DNA from: JBAYSY01 sp041675885
GTDB lineage: Bacteria; Pseudomonadota; Alphaproteobacteria; Rhodobacterales; Rhodobacteraceae
NCBI GenBank assembly: GCA_041675885.1
Contig: JBAYSY010000045.1
Span: 1-20,245, forward strand
Direction: 5' to 3'
DNA length: 20,245 bases
Positions 13,203 to 20,245 of the stretch are shown here, in pieces (position 1 is the first letter of the stretch; each line of letters starts with the position of its first letter). The notes below the pieces were generated by a model that saw only the letters and a list, made by a program, of their open reading frames with translations, was not told the origin of the DNA and ran no database searches. The translations under genes and the position numbers were made by a program.

Positions 13203-13260
13203 GGTGCGCGTGAGCGCACCCTACAGGGTTGCGCAGCTGTAGGGTGTGCTCACGCGCACC
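13203..13260. repeat. REP-like inverted pair
   Basis: Two 24-bp arms (13203-13226 and 13237-13260) are inverted copies with one mismatch around a 10-base loop. Each arm carries the GTAGGGTGYGCT...GCGCACC core that recurs singly at 17067-17088 and 17312-17333. The pair directly abuts MITE-like copy A and looks like a two-unit REP cluster. Confidence 0.85.
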
Positions 13261-13267
13261 CCCCATG

Positions 13268-13462
13268 CCCGGAACAGCCACGCCAGCGGCCCGGGCAGTG
13301 GCCGACCGCCCGCGTCACGCCGGAGGCGTGCCTTCGGCACGACGGCGGCCGCTCCTGCAACGTCACCGCAGGCACATACGTTGGGGGTAGCCGGCACCAT
13401 AAACTGCCAGACCACAAGTGTTGCAGCGGCCCCCCGCGGTCGACCGCTGCCCTCTTGTTGCG
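13268..13462 (+). mobile_element. MITE-like palindromic element, copy A
   Basis: Inner terminal inverted repeats GGGCAGTGGCCGACCG (13293-13308) and CGGTCGACCGCTGCCC (13437-13452) enclose 160 bp. Outer flanks start CCCGGAA and end CCTCTTGTTGC as in the other copies. The middle shares the GGCACCATAAACTGCCA block and TGTTGCAGCGGCCCCCCGCG with copies B and D, but has about 30 extra bases near the left end. It contains no credible gene. It sits between the gap promoter and the end of the OmpA-like gene. Confidence 0.75.
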
Positions 13463-13509
13463 AATGGGGCCAACCGGGGGGCGATTCCGCCCACCACCCC
13501 GCTTGCCGC

Positions 13510-15594
13510 TTACCGTTCGGTCAGCTTCAACTCGATCCGGCGGTTCAGCGCCAGTTCCTGCGGGCTGTCGCCGGGGGCGACCGGGCGGTATTCCCCGAAG
13601 CCGGTTGCCGCCATCCGTTCGGGCGGAAAACCGAGGTTCTCCTGCATGAAGCGCACCACCGACAGCGCCCGCGCCTGGCTGAGTTCCCAGTTGTCGCGGA
13701 ACTCGCCGAAACCCGACAGCGGCGTGATGTCGGTATGGCCGTCGACCCGCAGGATCCAGTCGATCCCCGGCGGGATCTGGCCGGACACATCCAGCAGCGT
13801 CCGCGCCACGTTCTCGATCTGCGCCCGGCCCTCGGCGGCAAGCGTGGCCGAGCCGGGTTCGAACAGCACCTCCGACGAGAACACGAAACGGTCGCCGACG
13901 ATCCGCACCCCCTCGCGCCCCGCGAGCACGCCGCGCAACTGGCCGAAGAACTCGGAGCGGAAATGTTCCAGCCTGCGGGCCTCCTCTTCCAGCCGCCGCC
14001 GCTCGGCCTCTTCCAGTTCGGCCCGGCGGCGCTGTTCGCTGGCGGCCTGGGCGAGGGCCGCGTTCAACTGGCTGCCCAGCGTGTCGATCTGGATGCGGGC
14101 CTCGCTGTCGCGCGCGGCGGCGGTGTCCAGCAAGCCCTGCAACGCGCCCAGCTGCGCCCGCAGGCTGGCGATCTGTTCGTTGAGCAGCGCGACCTGCCTT
14201 GCGCTTTCGGCGCCGCGGGCCTCCTCCTCGGCCAGCGCGCGGCGGGCGGTGGCCAGCAGCGCCGCGCGTTCCTCGGCCCGGCTGCCGGACTGGCGGGCCT
14301 CGGCCTCGGCCACGAGGCGTGCGACCAGCGCGGCGGCGAGGCGTTCCTCCAGTTCCGCGCGGTCGAGCCCGGCGCTCTCGGCATCCCCGGCCAGCGCCTC
14401 GGCCTCGGCCCTTGCCATGTCGCGCTCGGCCAGCGCCTCGGCCAGACGGCGCTCCATCTCGCCCTGTTCCACCTGTGCCGCCTCGCGGGCCGCATCGGCC
14501 GCAAGCCGCGCCGCCAGCGCCTCGGCCAGCCGCTGGTCGAGGTTCTCGCGCGCGGCCTCGGCGGCGGCGAGCAGGGTCAGCGTTTCCTCGGCCCGGCGGC
14601 GCTGGTCCTCAAGCGCAAGCGTCATGGCGGTCAGTTCGGTATCCGCCGTCCGCAGCCGTTCCCGCAGGGCCTCGGCGGCGGCGGCCTCGGCCAGCCGGGC
14701 GGCCTCCTCGTCCGACAGCGCGGCCTCGGCCCCGGCCAGCCGTTCGCGCAGGGCTTCGGCGGCGGCCATCTCCACCAGCCGCGCCCGCTCGGCCTCGGTC
14801 AGGTCCGCCTCCAGCGCCGCGAGCCGGTCGCGCAGTTCCTCGGCGCTGGCGATCGCCGTGGCCTCGCTCTCCTCCAGCGCCGCGAGTGCGCCTTCCAGCG
14901 TCGTGCGTTCCTCGGCGCCGGTCTGGAGCCGGGCCAGCGCATCGGCCAGCGAGGCTTCGGTCTCGGCCGCCTCGGCTTGCAGCCCGGCGATCATCGCCTC
15001 CAGCGCCTCGCGGCGGGCGGCCGCCAGCCGGGCGGCTTCCGCCGCCTCGTCGATCTCGTCGCGGGCGCGGGCCAGCGCCAGTTGCAGCGCCTCGGATTCG
15101 CCGATCAGCACCTGCCGCGCCGCTTCCAGTTCCTCGACCTCGGCCCCGAGCCGCTCGCCCTCGGCCAGCGCCGTGTCGCGTTCGGACAGGAGCGCCGCCA
15201 CCTGCGCCTCGAAATCGGATATCCGCAACGTGGCGGCGGCCAGTTTCCCCTCGCGCGCCGCAAGCTGGCCGGTGAGCGTGGCGATCAGCGCCGATTGCAC
15301 CGCGCCCTCGGCCCGCTCGTCGGCAAGGTCCGAGGACAGCCGCCCGACCTCCGACTCCAGCCGCTGCACCGAGAGCCGTTCCAGCCCCAGTGCGTCGGCC
15401 AGCCCCTGCAACTGCCCCTCAAGCGCGTCAAGCTGGCTGTCCTTGGCGGTGATGGTCTCGCGCAGCACCGATTGCACGATCATGAAGATCGACAGCACGA
15501 ACATCAGCACCAGCAGCAGCGCCGACATGGCATCGACGAAGCCTGGCCAGATATTGCCCGATCCCCGCTGCCCGCCGCGCCGTGCCAGCGTCAT
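13510..15594 (-). CDS. MotB/OmpA-like coiled-coil envelope protein
   Basis: A 694-residue protein with three parts. Residues 1-44 are a short cytoplasmic start and one membrane helix (PGFVDAMSALLLVLMFVL) carrying D21 at the position of the proton-binding aspartate of MotB/ExbD. Residues about 45-590 are an Ala/Glu/Arg-rich coiled coil. The C-terminal 100 or so residues form an OmpA-like peptidoglycan-binding domain (VDGHTDITPLSG with D622; ALNRRIELKL with R686/R687). It should span from inner membrane to cell wall, working with the TolQ/MotA-like protein encoded just upstream, whose stop overlaps this start as ATGA. Its process is unknown. The frame is open upstream of 15594, but only in antisense-like Arg-rich sequence. 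Confidence 0.9.
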   Translation of the reverse strand: MTLARRGGQRGSGNIWPGFVDAMSALLLVLMFVLSIFMIVQSVLRETITAKDSQLDALEGQLQGLADALGLERLSVQRLESEVGRLSSDLADERAEGAVQSALIATLTGQLAAREGKLAAATLRISDFEAQVAALLSERDTALAEGERLGAEVEELEAARQVLIGESEALQLALARARDEIDEAAEAARLAAARREALEAMIAGLQAEAAETEASLADALARLQTGAEERTTLEGALAALEESEATAIASAEELRDRLAALEADLTEAERARLVEMAAAEALRERLAGAEAALSDEEAARLAEAAAAEALRERLRTADTELTAMTLALEDQRRRAEETLTLLAAAEAARENLDQRLAEALAARLAADAAREAAQVEQGEMERRLAEALAERDMARAEAEALAGDAESAGLDRAELEERLAAALVARLVAEAEARQSGSRAEERAALLATARRALAEEEARGAESARQVALLNEQIASLRAQLGALQGLLDTAAARDSEARIQIDTLGSQLNAALAQAASEQRRRAELEEAERRRLEEEARRLEHFRSEFFGQLRGVLAGREGVRIVGDRFVFSSEVLFEPGSATLAAEGRAQIENVARTLLDVSGQIPPGIDWILRVDGHTDITPLSGFGEFRDNWELSQARALSVVRFMQENLGFPPERMAATGFGEYRPVAPGDSPQELALNRRIELKLTER

Positions 15595-16883
15595 TCCGCC
15601 CCCCCGCCACGCCCCCGCGACAGCAGACGCACCGCATGGGTCAGCGCCGAGATGTCGGCGCGCAGGTCCGAGACGCTTTCCTGCCGCCCGGCCGAGATTT
15701 CTTCGAGAATCCGCAGCAGTTGTACGTCGATCGAGCGTAGCCGCATCCGGCTTTCGGCATCGCTGCCGAAGCCGTCCTCGGCCTCGCCGCGCCCGGTCAC
15801 CAGCGCGACCAGCCGCTCCTGCCCCCCGGCGATGCGTTCCAGCACCTCGCGCTGGCTGCTGCCTTCGGCGCCGATCCGGCTGGTGACGCGGGAAAGCGCG
15901 TCGCTCATCGCCTCGGTCGCGGCCACGGCCTGGCCGGTCTCGGCCGAAAGCCGGTCGGAGATCCGCGCCAGCGCGGCCTCGATCCCCGCCATCTGCCCGG
16001 CGAAGGCGGCGCGGTCCTCGGCCCTTCGGTCGCGGGCGGCCTCCATCTGCGTCACCATCTGGTCGAGGACCGAGACCAGCGCCGACTGGTCGGGGCTTTC
16101 GCCGTCGCCGTCGCCGCTGGCAAAGCCGAGCCGGGTGATGGTGGAAAGCCATTCCTCCAGCTCGCGGTAGAAGCGGTTCTGGCCGTGGCTGGCGAACAGT
16201 TCCAGGAGCCCGACGACCAGCGAGCCGCTGAGCCCGATCAGCGAGGTGGAAAAGGCCGTGCCCATGCCGCCGAACTGGGTTTCCAGCCCGCCCATCAGGT
16301 GTTCGAACACCTCGACGGCGGTTTCGCCTTCCTGCGGGGCAAGGCTGCGGATGATCTCGACCACGGCGGGGACGGTGGTGGCAAGGCCGTAGAAGGTGCC
16401 GAGCAGCCCGAGGAAGATCAGCAGGCTGACGAGGTAGCGGGTGATGTCGCGCGCCTCCTCGATCCGGGTCGAGACGGAATCGAGGATCGAACGCGCCGAG
16501 GTGGCGGAGATGTGCATCCGCTCGCCCCGCGTGCCCAGCAGCGCGGCGAGCGGCGCGAGCAGGCGCGGCGCGGCGGCAAGCTGGGTGTCAAGCTGGGTGC
16601 CGGGGCGGCGGGCGGCGAAAGCCTCGATCCAGCTGACCGAGACCACCAGTTGCATCACCTGCCAGAAACAGGCGGCAAGCCCGATCAGGAACACCATGCC
16701 GATGAACCCGTTGAGCCAGGGGCTGGTCAGGAACACCCCCTCGACCGAGGGGTAGATCAGATAGACCCCCGTGCCCACCAGCGCGAGCACGATCAGCATC
16801 AGGACGACCTGACGCACCGGCTGGGTAAAGGTGACATGCGCGCCCTGTGCGGCTTTCTGCGCGGTTCTGTCCACGGGTCGCAT
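15591..16883 (-). CDS. TolQ/ExbB/MotA-like proton-channel protein
   Basis: A 430-residue inner-membrane protein of the MotA/TolQ/ExbB superfamily. Four membrane segments are visible: about 25-44 (VVLMLIVLALVGTGVYLIY), 59-82 (FIGMVFLIGLAACFWQ), 150-173 (YLVSLLIFLGLLGTFYGLAT) and 210-230 (FSTSLIGLSGSLVVGLLELF). The last two form the conserved channel pair. The C-terminal 180 residues are a long charged helix, which classic TolQ lacks. I chose the ATG at 16883, preceded by AAGGGCAGG; an ATG at 16910 is an alternative. The last four bases overlap the next gene, so the two proteins are probably made in balanced amounts. The pair resembles TolQ/OmpA pairs in Rhodobacterales; its function is unknown. 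Confidence 0.88.
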   Translation of the reverse strand: MRPVDRTAQKAAQGAHVTFTQPVRQVVLMLIVLALVGTGVYLIYPSVEGVFLTSPWLNGFIGMVFLIGLAACFWQVMQLVVSVSWIEAFAARRPGTQLDTQLAAAPRLLAPLAALLGTRGERMHISATSARSILDSVSTRIEEARDITRYLVSLLIFLGLLGTFYGLATTVPAVVEIIRSLAPQEGETAVEVFEHLMGGLETQFGGMGTAFSTSLIGLSGSLVVGLLELFASHGQNRFYRELEEWLSTITRLGFASGDGDGESPDQSALVSVLDQMVTQMEAARDRRAEDRAAFAGQMAGIEAALARISDRLSAETGQAVAATEAMSDALSRVTSRIGAEGSSQREVLERIAGGQERLVALVTGRGEAEDGFGSDAESRMRLRSIDVQLLRILEEISAGRQESVSDLRADISALTHAVRLLSRGRGGGAE

Positions 16884-17066
16884 CCTGCCCTTGTCTTGTG
16901 GCCCGACCATAGGCGCGGGCGCTGCGGCTGCCAACCGGCAATCGTGTGTCCGGACGCGTGAGCGCGGGGCGGTGTGTGTCTTGCGTGTTGGCCGGTATAA
17001 CTGCCCGAGGCCAATCCATTGCAACAGAGGGCAGGGTCCGACCGGGCGGAGGTTTCGCAGCGCACC

Positions 17067-17088
17067 GTAGGGTGTGCTTCAGCGCACC
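17067..17088. repeat. REP-like palindrome
   Basis: GTAGGGTGTGCT then TCAGCGCACC forms a hairpin (GGTGTGCT with AGCGCACC, one G-T pair, two-base loop). It is the same unit as in 13203-13260 and 17312-17333. A 14-bp fragment similar to the MITE-like right end (GCAACAGAGGGCAG) lies upstream at 17021-17034. No gene is seen in 16884-17471; this whole spacer is repeats. Confidence 0.8.
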
Positions 17089-17108
17089 ACTCCCGGCCGG
17101 TTTCATAC

Positions 17109-17276
17109 GCAACAAGAGGGCAGCGGCCGGCCGCGGGGGGCCGCCGCAACACCTGTCGTCTGGCAGTTTATGGTGCCGGATACCCCCACGTATGTGCATG
17201 TTGAAACGTTGCAATAGCGGCCGCCAGAGGGGCGGTCGGCCGCTGCCCGGCGGTGCTTGCGCACCTTGATTCCGGG
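17109..17276 (-). mobile_element. MITE-like palindromic element, copy B (inverted)
   Basis: Inverted repeats GGGCAGCGGCCGGCCG (17118-17133) and CGGTCGGCCGCTGCCC (17233-17248) bound exactly 131 bp, the same length as copy D. Relative to copies A and D it is in the opposite orientation. The middle contains TGGCAGTTTATGGTGCC, the complement of the shared block, and AACGTTGCAATAGCGGCC. The GCAACAAGAGGG and CTTGATTCCGGG flanks match the other copies. Confidence 0.78.
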
Positions 17277-17311
17277 CAAGGGGGCTGTGCCCCGGTCCGG
17301 CACCCAGTCCT

Positions 17312-17333
17312 GTAGGGTGCGCTTCAGCGCACC
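17312..17333. repeat. REP-like palindrome
   Basis: GTAGGGTGCGCT then TCAGCGCACC, a hairpin with a perfect 8-bp stem (GGTGCGCT/AGCGCACC). It differs from 17067-17088 at one base and lies between MITE-like copies B and C. Confidence 0.8.
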
Positions 17334-17352
17334 GCCCCCAGTCGCATCCGTC

Positions 17353-17426
17353 GCAACGGAGGGCAGCGCCCGCCCGGACGGGCGGTCGGCCGCTGCCCGG
17401 CGGCGCTGGCGCGCCTTGATTCCGGG
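17353..17426 (-). mobile_element. MITE-like element, copy C, internally deleted
   Basis: The same outer flanks as the other copies (GCAACGGAGGGCAG at the left, CGCCTTGATTCCGGG at the right), but only 38 bp between the ends of the inverted repeats (17361-17398). The central GGCACCATAAACTGCCA block is missing. What is left is a compact GGGCAGCG...CGCTGCCC palindrome with an inner GCCC/GGGC stem. Confidence 0.7.
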
Positions 17427-17471
17427 CGAAGGCGGCACTCCGGGTGAAAGTTGCGCCCCCGGCCTGCGCCG

Positions 17472-18014
17472 CTATGTCCCGCAGAGCGCCCGGACCCGCG
17501 CCGAAAGCCAGGAAAGGTCGGCGTCGCCGATCCCCAGTTCCTCCAGATGCGCGGCGGTGTTCCACAGGTAGTCGCGGTTGGTGCCCCGCCCGCCCTCGGC
17601 GAGGGCGATGATCCGGGCCTGTTCCTCGAGCGGCAGCCCGCCGCAATACTGCACGTGGCCGGGGTCGATCACATAGGCCAGCACTTCGCGCGCACCTTCC
17701 GCCTCGGCCATGAGCCGGGTTTCCAGATAGGCCGAGGAGATCAGCTCCCGCTCGCGCAGTTGCGCGATGGTGTCGCCCTCGGCCCCCTCGCGCACCCGGA
17801 ACGCCACCCCGTCGCAATGCGCCCCCTCGGCGGCGTCGAGCGCCAGCACCAGCCCCGGCGCCTCGGCCGTGCCGCGATGGTGGATCGAACGCATGCAGAA
17901 GCTGCGGTGCCAGCCGTGCAGCCGGGCGATCCGCCGCTCCGCCACCGGAAAGCCCGGATCCCAGATCAGCGACCCGTAGCCGAATACCCAAAGCCCTTCG
18001 CCCGTGCCGCGCAT
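17472..18014 (-). CDS. Gamma-glutamylcyclotransferase, ChaC-like
   Basis: A 180-residue cytosolic protein of the ChaC/gamma-glutamylcyclotransferase family, which releases 5-oxoproline from gamma-glutamyl peptides, chiefly glutathione. The N-terminal VFGYGSLIWDPGF (10-22) is the substrate-binding signature, and RERELISSAYLETR (87-100) contains the likely catalytic glutamate, probably E90. WNTAAHLEELGI near the C-terminus also matches. The ATG at 18014 has AAGGA 8 bp upstream; the longer frame is rejected because it crosses the divergent promoter region. It is divergent from the DUF2125 gene (64 bp). MITE-like copy C ends 45 bp after its stop. Confidence 0.9.
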   Translation of the reverse strand: MRGTGEGLWVFGYGSLIWDPGFPVAERRIARLHGWHRSFCMRSIHHRGTAEAPGLVLALDAAEGAHCDGVAFRVREGAEGDTIAQLRERELISSAYLETRLMAEAEGAREVLAYVIDPGHVQYCGGLPLEEQARIIALAEGGRGTNRDYLWNTAAHLEELGIGDADLSWLSARVRALCGT

Positions 18015-18078
18015 GTGACTGGTCCTTGTCCCGCGGCCCCTGTAAACAGCAGGGCGGCGGATTTGAAAAGGGGCGGGG

Positions 18079-19068
18079 ATGCGTGTCCTGCTGTGGCTGG
18101 TGATGCTGGCGGCCGTCCTCTGGGGCGGCTGGTGGTGGTTCGGCGCCCGCACGCTGGAACGCGAGGCGGCGGGGTTCTTTGCCGCGCAGGAGGCCGCCGG
18201 GCGGGTCGCGCATTATGAAAGCGTCGCGGTGCAGGGTTTCCCGAACCGGCTCGACCTGACGGTGACCGGGCCGGTGCTTTACGATCCGTGGAGCGGCTGG
18301 GGCTGGCGCGGGCCTTTCGCGCAGATGCTCGCGCTCAGCTACCGGCCCTGGCATGTGATCGCCGCGCTGCCGCCCGGGCAGGTGGTCACGACCCCGTTCG
18401 GCGATGTGACGGTCGAGGCCGGGCGGCTGCGGGCCAGTGTCGTCGTGGTGCCGGGCCCGGCGCTGACGCTCGACCGGGTGACGGCGGTGGGCGAGGGTGT
18501 GACGGCGCGCGGCTTCGGACAGGAGTGGCGGGCCGAGGGGTTGCGGATCGCCACCCGGCAGTCGGCGGCGACCGCGAATGGCCACGATCTGGGGATCGAG
18601 GCCGGGGGGCTGGCGCCCGACCCGGCGGTGCTGGCGGCGCTGCCTGCGGGCGTGTCGCTGCCCGGGATCATCGATTCGCTGCGGCTCGATCTGGAACTGG
18701 CGCTGAGCGCGCCCATCGACCGGCATGCGGGCCGGACCCGGCCCGAGGTGACGGCGTTGCGGCTGCGCGAGGTGCGTCTGGTCTGGGGCGACATGGCGAT
18801 CCACGGCACCGGCCAGGTCGGGCCCGGGCCTTCGGGCCTTGCCGAGGGGCGGATCGGCTTTCGCGTCACCGACTGGCGCGCGGCGCTGGCGGCGGCGGTG
18901 GCGGCGGGGCTGGTCGCGCCCGAGACCGCGCCGACATGGGAACGCGCGCTCGCCCTGCTGGCCGCAAGCGGCGACGACCCCGATACGGTCGATCTGCCGC
19001 TTTACTTCCAGTTCGGGATGATGAGCCTCGGGCCGATCCCGCTCGGCCCCGCGCCGCGGCTGCGGTGA
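18079..19068 (+). CDS. DUF2125-family exported/membrane-anchored protein
   Basis: A 329-residue protein with an N-terminal membrane helix or uncleaved signal (residues 1-22, MRVLLWLVMLAAVLWGGWWW) and a long beta-rich periplasmic part. The GFPNRLDLTVTGPVLYDP segment (about 53-70) and the later FGDVTVEAGRLRAS pattern are typical of DUF2125, a family of unknown function in alphaproteobacteria. No catalytic motif is visible. GGGGCGGGG directly precedes the ATG. It is followed by tRNA-Gly on the opposite strand. Confidence 0.85.
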   Translation: MRVLLWLVMLAAVLWGGWWWFGARTLEREAAGFFAAQEAAGRVAHYESVAVQGFPNRLDLTVTGPVLYDPWSGWGWRGPFAQMLALSYRPWHVIAALPPGQVVTTPFGDVTVEAGRLRASVVVVPGPALTLDRVTAVGEGVTARGFGQEWRAEGLRIATRQSAATANGHDLGIEAGGLAPDPAVLAALPAGVSLPGIIDSLRLDLELALSAPIDRHAGRTRPEVTALRLREVRLVWGDMAIHGTGQVGPGPSGLAEGRIGFRVTDWRAALAAAVAAGLVAPETAPTWERALALLAASGDDPDTVDLPLYFQFGMMSLGPIPLGPAPRLR

Positions 19069-19113
19069 GTGGGCGACCCGCCTGACAAGGCAAGGGGGCT
19101 GGAACGGGGGGGC

Positions 19114-19187
19114 TGGAGCGGGTAGCGGGAATCGAACCCGCGCCAAGAGCTTGGGAAGCTCGTGTGATACCATTTCACCATACCCGC
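19114..19187 (-). tRNA. tRNA-Gly (CCC)
   Basis: A 74-base cloverleaf including encoded CCA: acceptor GCGGGTA/TACCCGC, anticodon stem CGAGC/GCTCT-side with loop TTCCCAA (anticodon CCC, reading GGG), T-arm GCGGG-TTCGAAT-CCCGC and discriminator T. The short D-loop is normal for tRNA-Gly. Confidence 0.95.
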
Positions 19188-19199
19188 ATCACCGGGCGG

Positions 19200-19228
19200 T
19201 ATGTAGCGCAGCCGCCGGGGCAGGGCAA
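19200..19228 (-). promoter_or_regulatory. tRNA-Gly promoter
   Basis: On the minus strand TTGCCC (19223-19228) and TACATA (19200-19205) are 17 bp apart, and the -10 box ends 12 bp before the mature tRNA. The -35 box is the same as that of edd. Confidence 0.5.
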
Positions 19229-19372
19229 GGGGGCGCGCGTCGGCCGATGGTGGGCCGGTATGAAAAAATGCCGCGCTTGCGGCGCAAGGCCGATTCACCT
19301 TCGGCCCGGAGCGTTCGCGATCCTGTGTCGGGCAAAGGAGGTGGGCAGATTGCCGGATGCGCGCGCTCCCAG

Positions 19373-19540
19373 CCCGGAATCAAGGCGCGGCACGCGCCGC
19401 CGGGCAGCGGCCGACCGCCCGCACGGGCGGCCGCTATTGCAACGTTTCAACAGGAACAGGCGTAGGGGTATTAGGCACCATAAACTGCCATCCACAGGTG
19501 TTGCAGCGGCCCCCCGCGGTCGGCCGCTGCCCTCCGTTGC
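19373..19540 (+). mobile_element. MITE-like palindromic element, copy D
   Basis: Perfect 17-bp inverted repeats, GGGCAGCGGCCGACCGC (19402-19418) and its complement (19516-19532), bound a 131-bp core. The left flank CCCGGAATCAAGG and right flank CCTCCGTTGC match the other copies. The centre has AGGCACCATAAACTGCCA and TGTTGCAGCGGCCCCCCGCG. It stands 30 bp after the anmK stop, in the only sizeable gene-free stretch between tRNA-Gly and anmK (19188-19570). Confidence 0.8.
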
Positions 19541-19570
19541 TCCTGTGTCGGAGCGGGCAGGGGGAGTGCG

Positions 19571-20245
19571 TCAGCCCGCCGCCGCCGCGCCGCCGGGCTC
19601 GCTCACGCGCCCGCCGCCCACCGCCGCCGCGACCCCGGTGGTGCCGGGGCAGGAGGTGGCGAGGCCCCGCGCCACCCGCACCGCGAGGAAGGCGAACGCC
19701 TGTGCCTCCAGCATGTCGCCGTCGAATCCCGCCGCCTCGACCGGATCGACCGGCACCGGCAGCGCGTCCGCCAGCATCGCCATCAGCGCCGGATTGTGCC
19801 GTCCGCCGCCGGTGACCAAGAGCCGCGCGGGCAGGGCGGGGAAATGGCCGAACCCGGCCTTGACGCAGGCCGCCGCCGCCGCGGTCAGCGTCGCGGCGGC
19901 ATCGGCATCCGGCAGCGCCGCCACCGGGGCCAGCACCCCGGTAAAATCGTTTCGATCCAGCGACTTGGGCGGGATACGGAAGAAATACGGATGTTCGAGC
20001 AGCGCCGCGACCAGCGCCCGGTCGGGCGTGCCCGAGGCCGCCAGCCGCCCGCCCTCGTCCCGCGCCGCGCCCCGGCGTGCCTGCATCAGGTCGTCGATCG
20101 GCGCGTTCGCCGGGCCGGTGTCGAAGGCGAGCAGCGCGCCCTCTTCCTCGGGTCCGGGCCGGGCGGGGTCGGCCCAGGTCAGGTTTCCCACCCCCCCGAG
20201 GTTGAGAAAGGCGACCGGCCCGCCGCCGATCCGCCGCGCCAGCGC
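19571..20245 (-). CDS. anmK: Anhydro-N-acetylmuramic acid kinase, 3' part
   Basis: The C-terminal 224 residues of AnmK; the gene runs off the right edge of the window. The enzyme opens and phosphorylates 1,6-anhydro-MurNAc to MurNAc-6-phosphate in peptidoglycan recycling in the cytosol. Visible family motifs are FLNLGGVGNLTW at the window edge, LAFDTGPANAPIDDL, LVTGGGRHNPALMAML and the C-terminal DMLEAQAFAFLAVRVARGLA. The frame is uninterrupted from the window edge to the stop. MITE-like copy D lies just downstream of the stop. Confidence 0.94.
   Translation of the reverse strand, partial: ALARRIGGGPVAFLNLGGVGNLTWADPARPGPEEEGALLAFDTGPANAPIDDLMQARRGAARDEGGRLAASGTPDRALVAALLEHPYFFRIPPKSLDRNDFTGVLAPVAALPDADAAATLTAAAAACVKAGFGHFPALPARLLVTGGGRHNPALMAMLADALPVPVDPVEAAGFDGDMLEAQAFAFLAVRVARGLATSCPGTTGVAAAVGGGRVSEPGGAAAAG

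Noticed and set aside
13246..16170. A 974-codon plus-strand frame antisense to the OmpA-like and TolQ-like genes.
   Set aside because: Long antisense frames are common in GC-rich DNA. Its translation is Gly/Gln/Arg-rich with no recognisable domain, and the minus-strand proteins have clear membrane, coiled-coil and OmpA features.
15591..16883. The TolQ-like/OmpA-like pair as a Zorya defence system.
   Set aside because: No helicase, nuclease or ZorC/D/E-like gene is adjacent, the neighbours are housekeeping genes, and similar pairs are core genes in Rhodobacterales as far as I know.
13203..19540. The repeat clusters as a CRISPR array.
   Set aside because: The copies are not evenly spaced, occur in both orientations, are separated by genes, have inverted ends, and there are no cas genes.

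Overview
The window is a GC-rich chromosomal segment of an alphaproteobacterium, most likely Rhodobacteraceae (Rhodobacter/Rhodovulum-like). The evidence is protein-level resemblance of most genes to that family, an Entner-Doudoroff edd-eda pair, several small proteins typical of the family, and a tRNA-His with the alphaproteobacterial G1:U72/A73 acceptor end instead of the usual extra G-1.

Layout. 80-6121 is compact housekeeping DNA: an MFS transporter, asd (aspartate-semialdehyde dehydrogenase), a convergent YbaK/EbsC-type deacylase, then glnE (glutamine synthetase adenylyltransferase) with a 92-aa unknown protein behind it. An AT-rich gap separates these from the minus-strand edd-eda operon (6249-9065). 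In this operon Edd carries a low-complexity insert of about 100 residues, and the promoter has a LacI-type palindrome between its -35 and -10 boxes. 9294-10455 holds small genes: a 53-aa protein, a strong bidirectional terminator, a 29-aa leader ORF overlapping a PIN-domain gene by 4 bp, and a DUF6324-like protein. 10540-11750 is a scar-like region with a lower-GC block, a 22-bp palindrome, tRNA-His, and a frameshifted tyrosine-recombinase remnant. Next come a 47-aa membrane protein and gap (minus strand), with a second copy of the LacI-type palindrome upstream of gap. 13510-16883 encodes an inner-membrane/envelope pair, a TolQ/MotA-like channel and a long coiled-coil MotB/OmpA-like protein, overlapping by 4 bp. 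The window ends with a ChaC-like gamma-glutamylcyclotransferase, a divergent DUF2125 protein, tRNA-Gly(CCC) and the 3' part of anmK.

Two observations stand out. First, the spacers around the TolQ/OmpA pair, the cyclotransferase and anmK contain four copies of a non-coding element with 16-17-bp terminal inverted repeats (three long copies, one internally deleted to 38 bp between the repeats). They are interleaved with short REP-like palindromes and look like a non-autonomous, MITE-like family. Second, edd-eda and gap share a GTTNGCGCTAAC operator core, placed as for repression at edd and as for activation at gap. This fits one LacI-family regulator switching between Entner-Doudoroff glycolysis and gluconeogenesis, as described for CceR of Rhodobacter sphaeroides. 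No CRISPR array, rRNA, intact insertion sequence or complete defence system was seen.
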